Assembly (NCBI GenBank): GCA_004561445.1
Contig: SFVX01000001.1
Location: forward strand, 124,001-188,000
DNA length: 64,000 nt
From: a bacterium
Lineage (GTDB): Bacteria; Patescibacteriota; Saccharimonadia; Saccharimonadales; Saccharimonadaceae
Direction of reading: 5' to 3'
In this document: piece by piece, positions 1 through 8,510 of the stretch
How positions within the stretch are numbered: position 1 is the first letter of the stretch
Layout of the letters: each line of letters begins with the position of its first letter
Position numbers and translations under genes: made by a program
The notes under the pieces: generated by a model
What the model was told of the DNA's origin: nothing
What the model saw: only the letters and a program-made list of their open reading frames with translations
Database searches by the model: none

Positions 1-409
1 CGCGAGCGTCGACCCAAGCTTCTTTAAGGAAATTCTAGATAATCTAATCGAAAACGCTATCAAATACACGCAGTCAGGTTGGGTGATTGTGAATGTGCGA
101 GCCGATGAACATAATGTGCAGATTATCGTAGAAGATACAGGCATTGGCATCGCTCGCGAAGAGCTGTCGCATGTTTTTCAGAAGTTTTACCGCGTCGATA
201 ACAGTGACACGCGCGAAATTGGCGGCACAGGCCTTGGACTTTATCTCGTAAAACAACGCGTTGAAGCGCTTAATGGGCGCATCTGGGTCGAGAGCGAGAA
301 AGGACACGGCTCGCGCTTTATCTTCATGTTGCCGAGACTGAGCTCAGACGCCTATCGTCAACAGAAGTTTTTATTCGATAATCAGTCCGCCAAAAAGGTC
401 GGAAAATAG
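1..409 (+). CDS. Sensor histidine kinase, C-terminal ATPase part (partial at window edge)
   Basis: The reading frame is open from base 2 to the stop at 407-409, so the 5' part lies outside the window. What remains is the HATPase_c catalytic domain of a sensor histidine kinase: an N-box (NLIENAIKY), the G1 box DTGIGI, an F-box like FQKFYR and the G2 box GGTGLGLYL. By family knowledge it binds ATP and phosphorylates a histidine that passes phosphate to a response regulator; the sensor and dimerisation regions are not visible. The receiver-domain gene starts 39 bp downstream on the same strand and is the probable partner. The sensed signal cannot be inferred. Confidence 0.93.
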   Translation, partial: ASVDPSFFKEILDNLIENAIKYTQSGWVIVNVRADEHNVQIIVEDTGIGIAREELSHVFQKFYRVDNSDTREIGGTGLGLYLVKQRVEALNGRIWVESEKGHGSRFIFMLPRLSSDAYRQQKFLFDNQSAKKVGK

Positions 410-448
410 CCACTTTTTAAGCATAACTGTTATATAATTATAGTTAAT

Positions 449-2500
449 ATGGCTAAAATTATGTTGGTAGAGGACGACAAGTCCTTGCGTGAAATTTATA
501 GCATTCGCTTGGTCGCCGAAGGCTATAATATTGTTTCCGCCGGCGATGGAGAGGAAGCTCTCGGCCTTGCCGTACAAGAAAAACCAGACCTGATTATATC
601 AGACGTAATGATGCCGAAGATTTCCGGCTTTGATATGCTAGACATCCTCCGCTCAACGCCAGAGACGAAAGATATCAAAGTAATTATGATGACAGCACTC
701 TCAAGTGATGAGCAGCGCCAACGTAGTGAAGCGCTTGGCGCCGCAAAGCATCTTGTCAAATCACAGTGTGGAATCGAAGATGTAATCAATGCAGTTCACG
801 AAGTCCTAGGCGATGCGCCAAACACGGCCGCACAAGCAAATATCGCCACACTCAATGCAACTGCAACCACCGCAGGCAAAGCTGCCGCAGAAATTACACC
901 GTTAAATCAACCAATACCAGACATGACAAATATTAAAACAGAAGCAACTACCGTAGTAGCGCCACAAGATTCATCAATCCCAGCGCCGGACAGTACTCGC
1001 GCGATGACTAGCGATCAAGAGATGCAGCCTTCGGTCGCAAGTGCACCAAGCGAAGCGCCAGCGCCAGCAATGGAACCTACGCCAATTAGCGCCGCACCAG
1101 TTGCGCCAAGCACACCGGCGCAGCCAGTTGTTCCTGAGGCGCCAGCACAACCGGTCGCCCCTGAAGCGCCAGCTGCACCCGTAGCTCCAGTAACGCCAGC
1201 ACAACCGGCTACCCCGAGCGCTCCTACGGCACCTGCTCAACCAGCGCCAGTTACCCCTGAAGCGCCAGCTGCGCCTACAGCTCCAGTTCAAAATCCAGCT
1301 GGAGAAAATCCTGTAAATTTTAATCAAGCTTCCGTCGCAAAGCCGGTGGCTGTATCTGCTACGCAATCCGCACCAGTTCAGCCTGCGGCGGGAGCTAATA
1401 CACCGGTTCAAGGTGCCGCACTCACGCCGCAACAGGTTTTGACGATGATGGGAAACGGCATGGGTAGTATGCCGCAAGCGCGCCCAGTAGTCGTAATTCC
1501 GCAAGCGCCAGCAGCGTCCGAGACGCCGGCCGTTCCCGTCGCATCCGCGCCTCAGACAATCTCGCAAGTACCAAAAGCTGGCGGAACTTTGCCGATGCCA
1601 GGAGCAGTTCCACGAGCAGTAACTCCTCAGGCTGTAACACCTCAAGGCGTAGTACCACAGACAGCAATACCCGCGATGACTCCACAACAACTTGCATTGC
1701 TCCGCGCTCAGCAACAAGCACAAATGCAAGCTCAGATGCAGGCAGCTCAAACTACTCAGATGTCACAGGCTACGCAAGCGCCACGTCCAGCTCAACCACG
1801 CACGGCTGGAGGCGAAAGAGTCTTACAACCGATTCATGATCCAACACAAGACCAAATGCGCGCAGCCATGGCAAAACGTTTCGCGGATCTGCTCGGCGAA
1901 GAAGACCCTGCCAAACCTGGCACCGTTACAACTAAGAGCGCATCAGATACAGCAACTAAGCACGACGCTACAATAAACGTGCCGACAACTGCGCAAATCA
2001 ATGAACTTATTCCGCCAGTACCACAAAATACTCAAGCTGCGCCAACACAACCTTCTGTACCGACGCAGCCGGCAGAACAGCCAGCGATGCTTGCACAGGC
2101 TACGACTCCGATCCAAACAGCGCAAGAACTAGCGGCGCAAGGACAGGCGCAGATGCAGGCGAAGATCCAAATTGATCCGAACGCAAAAATATCCGATATG
2201 GCTTCTATTCCAGCTCCAGACGAAGGCATTATTGAACCGATTCGCCCCGCTTTCGTAAACGAACTCGAGGAACAGCTAGCAAAGGACTTATCCGAAAATA
2301 GCGATCAAGATTCGATGAGCGCTCGCATGATGAAAGAGCTGGCAGATGACGAGACAACAAAAACCGCACTCGAGCTAGCGAGCAAAATGCCAAAACCAGA
2401 AGATGACGAAATCGACGAATCGCAGGTTGAAATGCCAGAATCTGTGGCAAAAGCCGAGTTCTCGAGTCCGAATATTTCTAGTCCGAATGTTAGTAATTAG
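449..2500 (+). CDS. Response-regulator receiver protein with very long Pro/Ala/Gln-rich C-terminal region
   Basis: Residues 1-122 form a canonical CheY-like receiver: acidic pair D9/D10, phosphoacceptor D52 in ISDVMMP, T82 and K104. No DNA-binding or enzymatic output domain follows. Instead about 450 residues are low-complexity Ala/Pro/Val/Gln sequence with repeating units of the type APVAP and QPVAPEAP, then a Gln/Met/Ala-rich stretch, and the last about 100 residues are acidic and helix-prone. The gene follows the histidine kinase, so the two probably form a two-component pair. A -10 box (433-438) lies 10 nt before the ATG, so it can also be transcribed on its own. The tail may be a flexible spacer to a partner or a scaffold; its function is unknown. 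Confidence 0.88.
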   Translation: MAKIMLVEDDKSLREIYSIRLVAEGYNIVSAGDGEEALGLAVQEKPDLIISDVMMPKISGFDMLDILRSTPETKDIKVIMMTALSSDEQRQRSEALGAAKHLVKSQCGIEDVINAVHEVLGDAPNTAAQANIATLNATATTAGKAAAEITPLNQPIPDMTNIKTEATTVVAPQDSSIPAPDSTRAMTSDQEMQPSVASAPSEAPAPAMEPTPISAAPVAPSTPAQPVVPEAPAQPVAPEAPAAPVAPVTPAQPATPSAPTAPAQPAPVTPEAPAAPTAPVQNPAGENPVNFNQASVAKPVAVSATQSAPVQPAAGANTPVQGAALTPQQVLTMMGNGMGSMPQARPVVVIPQAPAASETPAVPVASAPQTISQVPKAGGTLPMPGAVPRAVTPQAVTPQGVVPQTAIPAMTPQQLALLRAQQQAQMQAQMQAAQTTQMSQATQAPRPAQPRTAGGERVLQPIHDPTQDQMRAAMAKRFADLLGEEDPAKPGTVTTKSASDTATKHDATINVPTTAQINELIPPVPQNTQAAPTQPSVPTQPAEQPAMLAQATTPIQTAQELAAQGQAQMQAKIQIDPNAKISDMASIPAPDEGIIEPIRPAFVNELEEQLAKDLSENSDQDSMSARMMKELADDETTKTALELASKMPKPEDDEIDESQVEMPESVAKAEFSSPNISSPNVSN

Positions 2501-2520
2501 GCCTAAATTTTAGCACTCGC

Positions 2521-2549
2521 TTGACTTTTTAATCAAAGTGTGCTATAAT
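2521..2549 (+). promoter_or_regulatory. Consensus promoter of the pseudouridine synthase gene
   Basis: -35 TTGACT (2521-2526), 17-nt spacer ending in TGC, -10 TATAAT (2544-2549). The expected start of transcription coincides with the ATG at 2556, giving a leaderless mRNA. A longer reading frame beginning at 2538 would place its first codons inside the -10 box and is not the real start. Confidence 0.85.
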
Positions 2550-2555
2550 AGATGT

Positions 2556-3236
2556 ATGGACTCTACTTCTTTGCGTTTAAATAAATATCTGGCGACCAAC
2601 CTCGGGATTTCGCGTCGCGAGGCAGATATTTTGATAGAGCGCGAAAAAGTGAAGATTAATGGTAAAATCGCCGAGATCGGCGCACGCGTAACAGAGACAG
2701 ACCAGGTAGAATACAATGGCAAGACTATTAGCCGTCAAAAACTTATCTACCTACTCTTTCATAAACCGGTAGGCTATGTTTGCAGTCGCAGGCGCCAAGG
2801 CGAGACACCAACTCTATACGAGTTACTGCCGGACGAATACAAGGCATTAAAGACTGTTGGACGCCTAGATAAAAACTCATCTGGACTAATCTTGCTGACG
2901 AACGATGGCGACTTCGCTTTTCGAATGACACATCCAAGCTTCGTCAAAAACAAGACCTATCTCGTGGAGCTAGACCGCGAACTAATGCCGCTTCATCAAC
3001 AAATGATAGCGGATTTTGGCATTAACTTGCCAGATGGTATTAGTAAGCTGAGACTGACGCGCCTAGACGACACGCGCAAAGCGTGGCAAGTTAATATGTC
3101 CGAGGGGCGCAATAGGCAGATTCGCCGTACTTTTGATGCACTTGGATACAAGGTGACAAAACTTCACCGGATTGAATTTGGACCATATCAGCTCGGCGAT
3201 TTGCCGGCTGGCAAGTTTAAAGAAATTAATTTTTGA
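2556..3236 (+). CDS. RsuA/RluB-family 16S/23S rRNA pseudouridine synthase
   Basis: An S4 RNA-binding domain (roughly residues 5-60; LNKYLATNLGISRREAD) precedes a pseudouridine synthase domain. The catalytic aspartate sits in GRLDKNSSGLILLTNDG, and the closing motif SEGRNRQIRRTFDALG is typical of the RsuA/RluB/RluE/RluF family. It converts specific uridines in rRNA to pseudouridine; which site cannot be read from the sequence. At about 226 aa it matches the short members of the family. The start at 2556 is chosen because the preceding in-frame ATG lies in the promoter. The last 11 bp overlap the 3' end of the convergent FtsA/PilM-like gene, so no room for a terminator exists between them. Confidence 0.92.
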   Translation: MDSTSLRLNKYLATNLGISRREADILIEREKVKINGKIAEIGARVTETDQVEYNGKTISRQKLIYLLFHKPVGYVCSRRRQGETPTLYELLPDEYKALKTVGRLDKNSSGLILLTNDGDFAFRMTHPSFVKNKTYLVELDRELMPLHQQMIADFGINLPDGISKLRLTRLDDTRKAWQVNMSEGRNRQIRRTFDALGYKVTKLHRIEFGPYQLGDLPAGKFKEINF

Positions 3237-4515
3237 GTAGACGCGCGAGTTTGGCCTTGATGCTCTTGTCGTCGCCAGTACCAAGTAGCGTATCGATACC
3301 GACGCGGAGCAATCCCATAGCCGTAATAAAGGTATGGTCGAGTTCGCGGTCGGTGTCATTTGTCATATCCGGAACATCTTCAGGATCGATCAATGACACG
3401 ATTGGGCGACGTGCGAAAGGTAGCCCCTTATACCAATCACCAGTAGCGAGAGTTTCTGAAATGGCCGATAGGCTAGCACCACCGCCGCAAAGCATGATTT
3501 GACCTGGGAGGTTTTCAGACTCAAAATCTTCGATTGCAAGTTCGACACCGGATTGCCAGACTTCAATATTGCGTTCGACGGCTTTATCGAATTTGCGACG
3601 AAGCTCGGGTTTCATGTTTGGACTGTCGGCAAGAAGCTTGAGTTTTTCGGCGGCTTCAAAATCAAGACCGAGACGTTCGGCGATTTGATGCGTAAAGCTG
3701 CGACCGCCAATGGAGAACATCTTAGTTCCCTCGACGCCGCCATCTTCGACGACGGCAATATCCGTAGTGCCACCACCAATATCCATCACGATTGCCGAGA
3801 GTGAAGAATCAATATCGTCACCAAGACAGGCACGACAGACCGCAAAAGGCTCAACCGCGATAGCAACGAGATCAAGCTGAAGTTCATCGCAGACGCGCTC
3901 AATAGCAGAAATGTGCACAAGTGGCGCAAATGCCGTATAGAGTTGAACAACCACTTCTTTACCCTTGAAGCCGATAGGGTTGGTGACTTTATAGCCGTCG
4001 ATGCGAAGCGAAACGAGCGCAGAATTAATCAGGCGGACTTCAACATCTTTGTTGTTCGTCTCAAGAGCAACTTCTTTGCGGGCACGTTCGCCAGCGCGAG
4101 CTTGGACTTTTTTGATAATTTTGGACATTTCGTCGTTGGTAATAGGCGTGTCGGCGTTGTTGCGACGATAGCGAATCGAAGCGGTGTTACCCTTGATGAG
4201 CTCACCAGCAATGCCAATGACAACTTCGCGCGCACGGACATTAGCCATATCTTCGGCTTTGACGAGCGCCTCCTCGCAAACTTTGGCGACGCCAGCAATA
4301 TCGGCGATGGCGCCATTAACCATATTGCCGGCCGCTTCGTGAGCTTTGCCGACGCCGACAATTTTAATATCGGTACGAGATTTTTTCGCAATTAAAGCTT
4401 TAACATATTCTGTACCAATGTCAAGAGCGAGAAGATAATCGTCGCTGTCTTTCTGTGTCGCGACTTTCTCTACCTCAGGGTCGGTTTCTGCTTTTTTGCG
4501 TCCAAAAATACTCAT
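3226..4515 (-). CDS. FtsA/PilM-family actin-like ATPase
   Basis: 429 aa with an actin/Hsp70-type ATPase fold: phosphate-1 motif LALDIGTEYVKALIA (about 30-45), a domain like the SHS2/1C insert of FtsA, phosphate-2 motif VMDIGGGTTDIAVVEDG (about 245) and an adenosine-type motif LCGGGASLSAI near residue 345. FtsA tethers FtsZ to the membrane during division; PilM is the related type IV pilus protein. The sequence GKEVVVQLYTAFAPL and overall length favour FtsA, but no clear C-terminal amphipathic helix is seen and no ftsZ or pil gene is adjacent, so both names are kept. A -10 box (4526-4531) lies 10 nt before the ATG, so the gene has its own promoter separate from the nuclease cassette. Confidence 0.85.
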   Translation of the reverse strand: MSIFGRKKAETDPEVEKVATQKDSDDYLLALDIGTEYVKALIAKKSRTDIKIVGVGKAHEAAGNMVNGAIADIAGVAKVCEEALVKAEDMANVRAREVVIGIAGELIKGNTASIRYRRNNADTPITNDEMSKIIKKVQARAGERARKEVALETNNKDVEVRLINSALVSLRIDGYKVTNPIGFKGKEVVVQLYTAFAPLVHISAIERVCDELQLDLVAIAVEPFAVCRACLGDDIDSSLSAIVMDIGGGTTDIAVVEDGGVEGTKMFSIGGRSFTHQIAERLGLDFEAAEKLKLLADSPNMKPELRRKFDKAVERNIEVWQSGVELAIEDFESENLPGQIMLCGGGASLSAISETLATGDWYKGLPFARRPIVSLIDPEDVPDMTNDTDRELDHTFITAMGLLRVGIDTLLGTGDDKSIKAKLARLLKN

Positions 4516-4541
4516 GGTTAGGTATATTATAACACGATTAA

Positions 4542-5246
4542 CTAATGTCGTCCGTTGCAGGTGCTCGGGCTCCAGAGTCCTCTGTTTTCAGACTCAGCTT
4601 CGGATTCGGCGAACATGAATTCTTTTTGATATTTGTATGCCGAGTTATAAGTGTATTCGTACGCATAGCCGTCTTTGATGGCGTGAAAATTATAACTAAC
4701 GCCGTCGACATATACATAAGCAAGCAACCTACCGTATTTATCAGTCATGCCCTGCGAATTATCAAATTCTAGTTGCACAGATTTATTAGATAGGTGTCGC
4801 CTGGCATACTCGGATGATTCTGGGCCGTAGCATTCGACTGGCTTGTTTGGATGGACAGTTTCTGGCGTATCAATACCAATCATGCGGACCGGCGTGCTTC
4901 TACCATTGTAATTAACGCGAATAGTATCACCGTCAGTGACAGATATTACATAATAATATGGCAAACCTTCTGAAGCATAGAGCTCAAGCTCTAGCTCTTC
5001 TTTCTCTTCCTCGGGTTCATCGGGGATGTCAACAGTAACCGTTTCTTCGTCTGATGGGCGAGTTGTAGCGGTAATGCTCTCAGTATTCGATGATTCTTCT
5101 TTGTTATTATTATTAATAGCAAGAAAACCAAATACGTAAAATACGGCCACAACTAATGAAATGGCTAGAATCCACTTCGTAATGACCTTCGAGTCGTCAT
5201 CGGTAGCGTAATCAGGAGTGCGTCGCTCCTTATATAATTTCGACAT
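4542..5246 (-). CDS. Membrane-anchored staphylococcal-type (SNase) nuclease
   Basis: A short cytoplasmic N-terminus, one transmembrane helix (about 25-44), an acidic Ser/Thr/Glu-rich linker (about 50-88) and a C-terminal thermonuclease domain (about 98-234). The domain shows the Ca-binding segment DGDTIRVNY, the first catalytic arginine in VRMIGIDTPET and the second in DKYGRLLAYVYVDG, as in SNase; cysteines in VECYG and STCNG could form a disulfide. It should hydrolyse DNA or RNA outside the membrane, either for nutrient nucleotides or as an effector. It is the last gene of a five-gene minus-strand cassette; its start is 1 nt after the stop of the upstream membrane protein gene, indicating translational coupling. 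Confidence 0.88.
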   Translation of the reverse strand: MSKLYKERRTPDYATDDDSKVITKWILAISLVVAVFYVFGFLAINNNNKEESSNTESITATTRPSDEETVTVDIPDEPEEEKEELELELYASEGLPYYYVISVTDGDTIRVNYNGRSTPVRMIGIDTPETVHPNKPVECYGPESSEYARRHLSNKSVQLEFDNSQGMTDKYGRLLAYVYVDGVSYNFHAIKDGYAYEYTYNSAYKYQKEFMFAESEAESENRGLWSPSTCNGRH

Positions 5247-5247
5247 A

Positions 5248-6021
5248 CTATTCCAACACAGCTTTAATCGTGGAGTCGCTTTTGCTATGGCCGCTTCTCT
5301 CTAGAACATCATCCATGACCTTGTTTGCCTCAGATGGAGAGATTGAAGGGTTCTGCGTGCAAGTACGACCAACAATATCACTCATGACGCCGATTTCGGA
5401 TTTGCGAATGGCATCTTCTACCTTTGCAGTTTGATTGTCGAGAGTTTTGTAGTTGCGCTCAAATTTTTCGAGAATACCGATATTTTCTTCAAGATCGGCA
5501 ATTTGGTCCGTTACTTGAGCGTAAATTGCGTCGTATTTTTTCTTGTCGGCGCGATAGGCGACACATTCGGCGTCCCAAATCTTGCGCGCAGAACTTTCGA
5601 TCAAAACACCAGTACCAATATAAGAGATTGCAAGAATGCCAATTTGAATCACGTCGCCAATAACTTGCGTGCTGTAGTTTGGGTCACTCATATTTTTGCA
5701 AATAGATGTAATACGTACGACTGCGTAGCCGACGCCAATTAGCGCCCAGCTAATAAATGTACCAAGACTTTCCTTATTAATTGCGTGCTTTGCAAGGTTT
5801 TGCCCATTTTGGCGCCCCCATGTGAGCGCAATAAAGTTTGCCGCAGTAGCAATAATAAACGCAGTAAGCATAGCGAATGCGTTAGTCATATTCATGAGCT
5901 CAACAAACTTGCCGTAGAGCAAAATCATATCTAGGATTGCAAGCGAAAATGAGATGCCGATAATCACATAAGTGCCAAGAGATATATCTGGATTTTTCTT
6001 GATTTTAGTATTCTTTGCCAT
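5248..6021 (-). CDS. Four-TM membrane protein with cytoplasmic coiled coil, unknown function
   Basis: Not recognised. About 257 aa: four predicted hydrophobic helices (roughly 16-37, 47-68, 86-106, 125-145) followed by a C-terminal charged region with a heptad-like stretch around 155-210 (AQVTDQIADLEENIGILEKF). A Shine-Dalgarno sequence (AAGGATTTAAT) precedes the ATG. Its neighbours are a membrane nuclease downstream and two coiled-coil/helical proteins plus an OmpA-like protein upstream, all on the same strand with gaps of 1-12 nt. The combination of a multi-TM protein with a cytoplasmic coil and a single-TM OmpA-like protein resembles the topology of stator complexes (MotAB, ExbBD, ZorAB), but no signature of those families is visible. 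Confidence 0.75.
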   Translation of the reverse strand: MAKNTKIKKNPDISLGTYVIIGISFSLAILDMILLYGKFVELMNMTNAFAMLTAFIIATAANFIALTWGRQNGQNLAKHAINKESLGTFISWALIGVGYAVVRITSICKNMSDPNYSTQVIGDVIQIGILAISYIGTGVLIESSARKIWDAECVAYRADKKKYDAIYAQVTDQIADLEENIGILEKFERNYKTLDNQTAKVEDAIRKSEIGVMSDIVGRTCTQNPSISPSEANKVMDDVLERSGHSKSDSTIKAVLE

Positions 6022-6030
6022 ATTAAATCC

Positions 6031-6474
6031 TTACTTTAACTCGCTATATTTTTTCTTCATTTTTTCAGTAATGTCTTTGTCGAATTTCTGGTCTTTGCTT
6101 AGACTACGGCCAAAAATACGCGTTTGCGACTCATCATAGCGCTCGAAGAGAAGCTTTTGCTCTTCAATTGCCTTCTCGAGGTCCATGATTTGTGCGTGAA
6201 TATCGGCTTTGCCAGCTTCATAGGCTTTATCTAGCTCATTGCGGTAGCCATTATAGTCGCCAGAAAGTTTCTTGTATGGATAGTTAAACGAGTCAGCAAC
6301 AGATTGAAGCATGCTTTTTAGTGCAGCTGGCTCGAATTCCCCCTTATATTTGCGCTCGATACTAGCCAGAGTCTTCCCTCTTAGCCTTTGAATACTTAAT
6401 TCAGATACGGTTTTAAAATGCGTTGGAACATTGTCGTATGTGAAATTTTTGCTCTTGTTCTTAAATATACACAT
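6031..6474 (-). CDS. Small charged helical protein, unknown function
   Basis: 147 aa, soluble, rich in Lys/Glu and mostly helical by composition; a coiled-coil-like segment lies near 80-120 (YEAGKADIHAQIMDLEKAI). No recognised domain or catalytic motif. It sits 9 nt upstream of the four-TM protein gene and 7 nt downstream of the coiled-coil protein gene, so it is certainly part of the cassette. It may be a cytoplasmic partner of the membrane coiled-coil protein. Confidence 0.7.
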   Translation of the reverse strand: MCIFKNKSKNFTYDNVPTHFKTVSELSIQRLRGKTLASIERKYKGEFEPAALKSMLQSVADSFNYPYKKLSGDYNGYRNELDKAYEAGKADIHAQIMDLEKAIEEQKLLFERYDESQTRIFGRSLSKDQKFDKDITEKMKKKYSELK

Positions 6475-6481
6475 ATTTCTC

Positions 6482-7156
6482 CTAATTAATTACTTCTTCT
6501 ACTGCATCTGAATACTCTGGTGGAAGATATTCAAATTTGTTAAAACCTAGATGTTTGACGATTTTTGCGCCAATGCTGGTACAGAATTTATCGCAAAGAC
6601 TGTCGGTAATATTCACAACAATCTGAACTTGATTCTTCCATTGCTTTTTATTCTCGACTCCAGTCGCAACAAGAGTTTTCTTCTCAGCCTCCATCTCATC
6701 GAGTTGAAGATTTTGATTGGTAATGTCAGTCTTGATAACATGAATTCTTGATTGTAGAGTGATAATTTCGAGAGAATCTTTGGTCTTTTCTAGTTCGGCT
6801 TTTATCTCGGCAAGATTATCTTTGGTTACTTTGAGACACTTTTCGCGGTTGTCGATTTCTTCAGACAACTTAGCAAGACGATTATCAAGATTGGCGGTAA
6901 TTTTACTATATTGACCATAGATAGAAAGGATAATCTTGTCACGCTTTTTGCCGATTTCTTCAATAAAATCGTGTTTCATGAGGTATTTTGTAGGAACAGC
7001 GTACTTTTGGCCTGATTTTACAGGGGTTTGAATGCCGTTTTCTTTACAAAAGATGTTAAACATGGCACCTCTACCAAAGTAGGCCTTGATTGCAGTTCTC
7101 ATCCTAAATAGGAGTTTAAATTCGATATCCGTGGCTTGAAATGCGTATTCTGACAT
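6482..7156 (-). CDS. Coiled-coil protein, unknown function
   Basis: 224 aa without signal peptide or TM helix. The N-terminal about 75 residues look globular, residues about 85-165 form a strong coiled coil (Leu/Glu/Lys heptads), and the C-terminal about 55 residues are again globular, with two cysteines in SLCDKFCTS. No family recognised. Second gene of the cassette, starting 12 nt after the stop of the OmpA-like protein gene. With the two downstream genes it gives three consecutive products with coiled-coil potential, which suggests a complex. Confidence 0.72.
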   Translation of the reverse strand: MSEYAFQATDIEFKLLFRMRTAIKAYFGRGAMFNIFCKENGIQTPVKSGQKYAVPTKYLMKHDFIEEIGKKRDKIILSIYGQYSKITANLDNRLAKLSEEIDNREKCLKVTKDNLAEIKAELEKTKDSLEIITLQSRIHVIKTDITNQNLQLDEMEAEKKTLVATGVENKKQWKNQVQIVVNITDSLCDKFCTSIGAKIVKHLGFNKFEYLPPEYSDAVEEVIN

Positions 7157-7168
7157 ATTTTTCCTTTA

Positions 7169-8473
7169 TTAATTTAGCGGCTCGATGTGAACCGTACGAT
7201 TTTGCTTTGCTAGATCTTCACTTCTTCTTCCATCCGGGCATTCATCGACGAAGCCAGTAGGCAAAGCGTAGGTCTCGATACTTTCAACTTTGCCACCCAA
7301 TTCGGCGACCATGCTTTTGATACGACCGACACGATCTTCTGCAAGGCTAATCCTACGCGGAGTAGTGCATGACGACACCGCCACTGAAGTAACCACCTTG
7401 AACCTTTGGCCGCTATTCGTTGCGTCGGCCAGAGATTTTAGAACTTCACGGGCTTTGTCTTCGTTCAAAAATACGGCGCTACTGCCCTGGAAGCCAAGCT
7501 CCGAATTCTCATCAAAGATTTGCTTTTTCGCCCAAAAACTATCACGCATAGGTTGATCAGTAGGATCAACATGCTTGTCGGTCTCAACAGACTCGTCTGA
7601 TGCGTCGAACTCGTCGTCGAGATTAATGACTTCGGCACCCTTGGCTTCTAGAACGGCTCTGTATAGGTCTTTGATTTTCTCTATAGAATCGTTATCGAGC
7701 GCGTGCTGTGGCTCTATGGTACTGCCGATACCAGCCCAAATAATATCGTGGCCAATGAGATTCTCGCGATCATCACGTTCGGCAAAAGTAGCCGCGAGAT
7801 CTTCGGCACTACAATAATCCTCGCCGCATCGACGAGTCAAAATGCCATCTTTTGCAAAGTTTAGCTTGCCGTTGTCTGACAAACCAGAGCCGAGCACGAT
7901 GACGAGGTTTTTCTCATCTTCGTCCGAGTGGCTAGCGGCGCGCTCGATAGCTTCAAGATAGTCAGCGCCGTCAAGCTTTGGTGCGACATGCGTTGCTTCT
8001 TCAATGGTATCAATATACTCATTGATGAGCTTCATTTTTTCTTTACTGTTTTGCTCTTTGTCGTATACTTCTGCAAAATCTGCGCCGTTTTTGTCGAATT
8101 TGAACGAAATACGACTGGATCCTTTGGCGGCTGAATAGATTTTGATGTTAGCTTCGGCATCTTTGAGGAGACTGTTTACTAGATAACGACGCGAAAGCTT
8201 GGTTAGTTCTGGCTTTGGCGTGTTTGCAGTGTTTCCAGCAATAATAAGAATGTTATCGTAGGCGTACTTTTCGTCAGCTACGCAACCCATTAGATTGGCT
8301 TCATAAGTATTGCCGTCAGCTGCACCACATGCGCTTTTGTTATCGCTGATAACGACACCACTAAGAACAAAGCCTAGAATTCCGAGAGCACCAACGATGC
8401 CTAGTACACCCCAAACCGTATTAGGGTTTAGGTTAAAATTCCTTCTACTTGAACGCCTGCGCGTTTTTCTCAT
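7169..8473 (-). CDS. Membrane-anchored protein with VWA-like middle and OmpA-like C-terminal domain
   Basis: 434 aa. A very basic N-terminus (MRKTRRRSSRR), one TM helix (about 19-42) and a large extracellular part. The middle (about 65-290) has strand-helix elements resembling a VWA fold (ILIIAGNTANT, NLVIVLGSGLSDNG) but lacks the DxSxS MIDAS motif. The C-terminal about 90 residues resemble an OmpA-like peptidoglycan-binding domain: AEDRVGRIKSMVAELGG and the closing DLAKQNRTVHIEP. By family knowledge such domains bind cell wall. It is the first gene of the cassette, has a clear Shine-Dalgarno (GAGGAGA) and an about 170-nt structured leader, which sets it apart from the many leaderless genes in this window. 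Confidence 0.75.
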   Translation of the reverse strand: MRKTRRRSSRRNFNLNPNTVWGVLGIVGALGILGFVLSGVVISDNKSACGAADGNTYEANLMGCVADEKYAYDNILIIAGNTANTPKPELTKLSRRYLVNSLLKDAEANIKIYSAAKGSSRISFKFDKNGADFAEVYDKEQNSKEKMKLINEYIDTIEEATHVAPKLDGADYLEAIERAASHSDEDEKNLVIVLGSGLSDNGKLNFAKDGILTRRCGEDYCSAEDLAATFAERDDRENLIGHDIIWAGIGSTIEPQHALDNDSIEKIKDLYRAVLEAKGAEVINLDDEFDASDESVETDKHVDPTDQPMRDSFWAKKQIFDENSELGFQGSSAVFLNEDKAREVLKSLADATNSGQRFKVVTSVAVSSCTTPRRISLAEDRVGRIKSMVAELGGKVESIETYALPTGFVDECPDGRRSEDLAKQNRTVHIEPLN

Positions 8474-8510
8474 TATCTTTATTCTCCTCTATTTTTATTT
8501 CGGCATATAT

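Noticed and set aside
974-1750. Long minus-strand frame (258 codons) opposite the receiver-protein gene
   Set aside because: It is the antisense of the Pro/Ala-rich repeat region; its composition (Arg/Trp/Cys-rich) is typical of a GC-rich low-complexity shadow and it lacks promoter and SD.
5248-8473. Annotation of the cassette as a Zorya defence system
   Set aside because: Only the topology is similar; no MotA/ZorA signature residues and no ZorC/D/E-like genes are visible.
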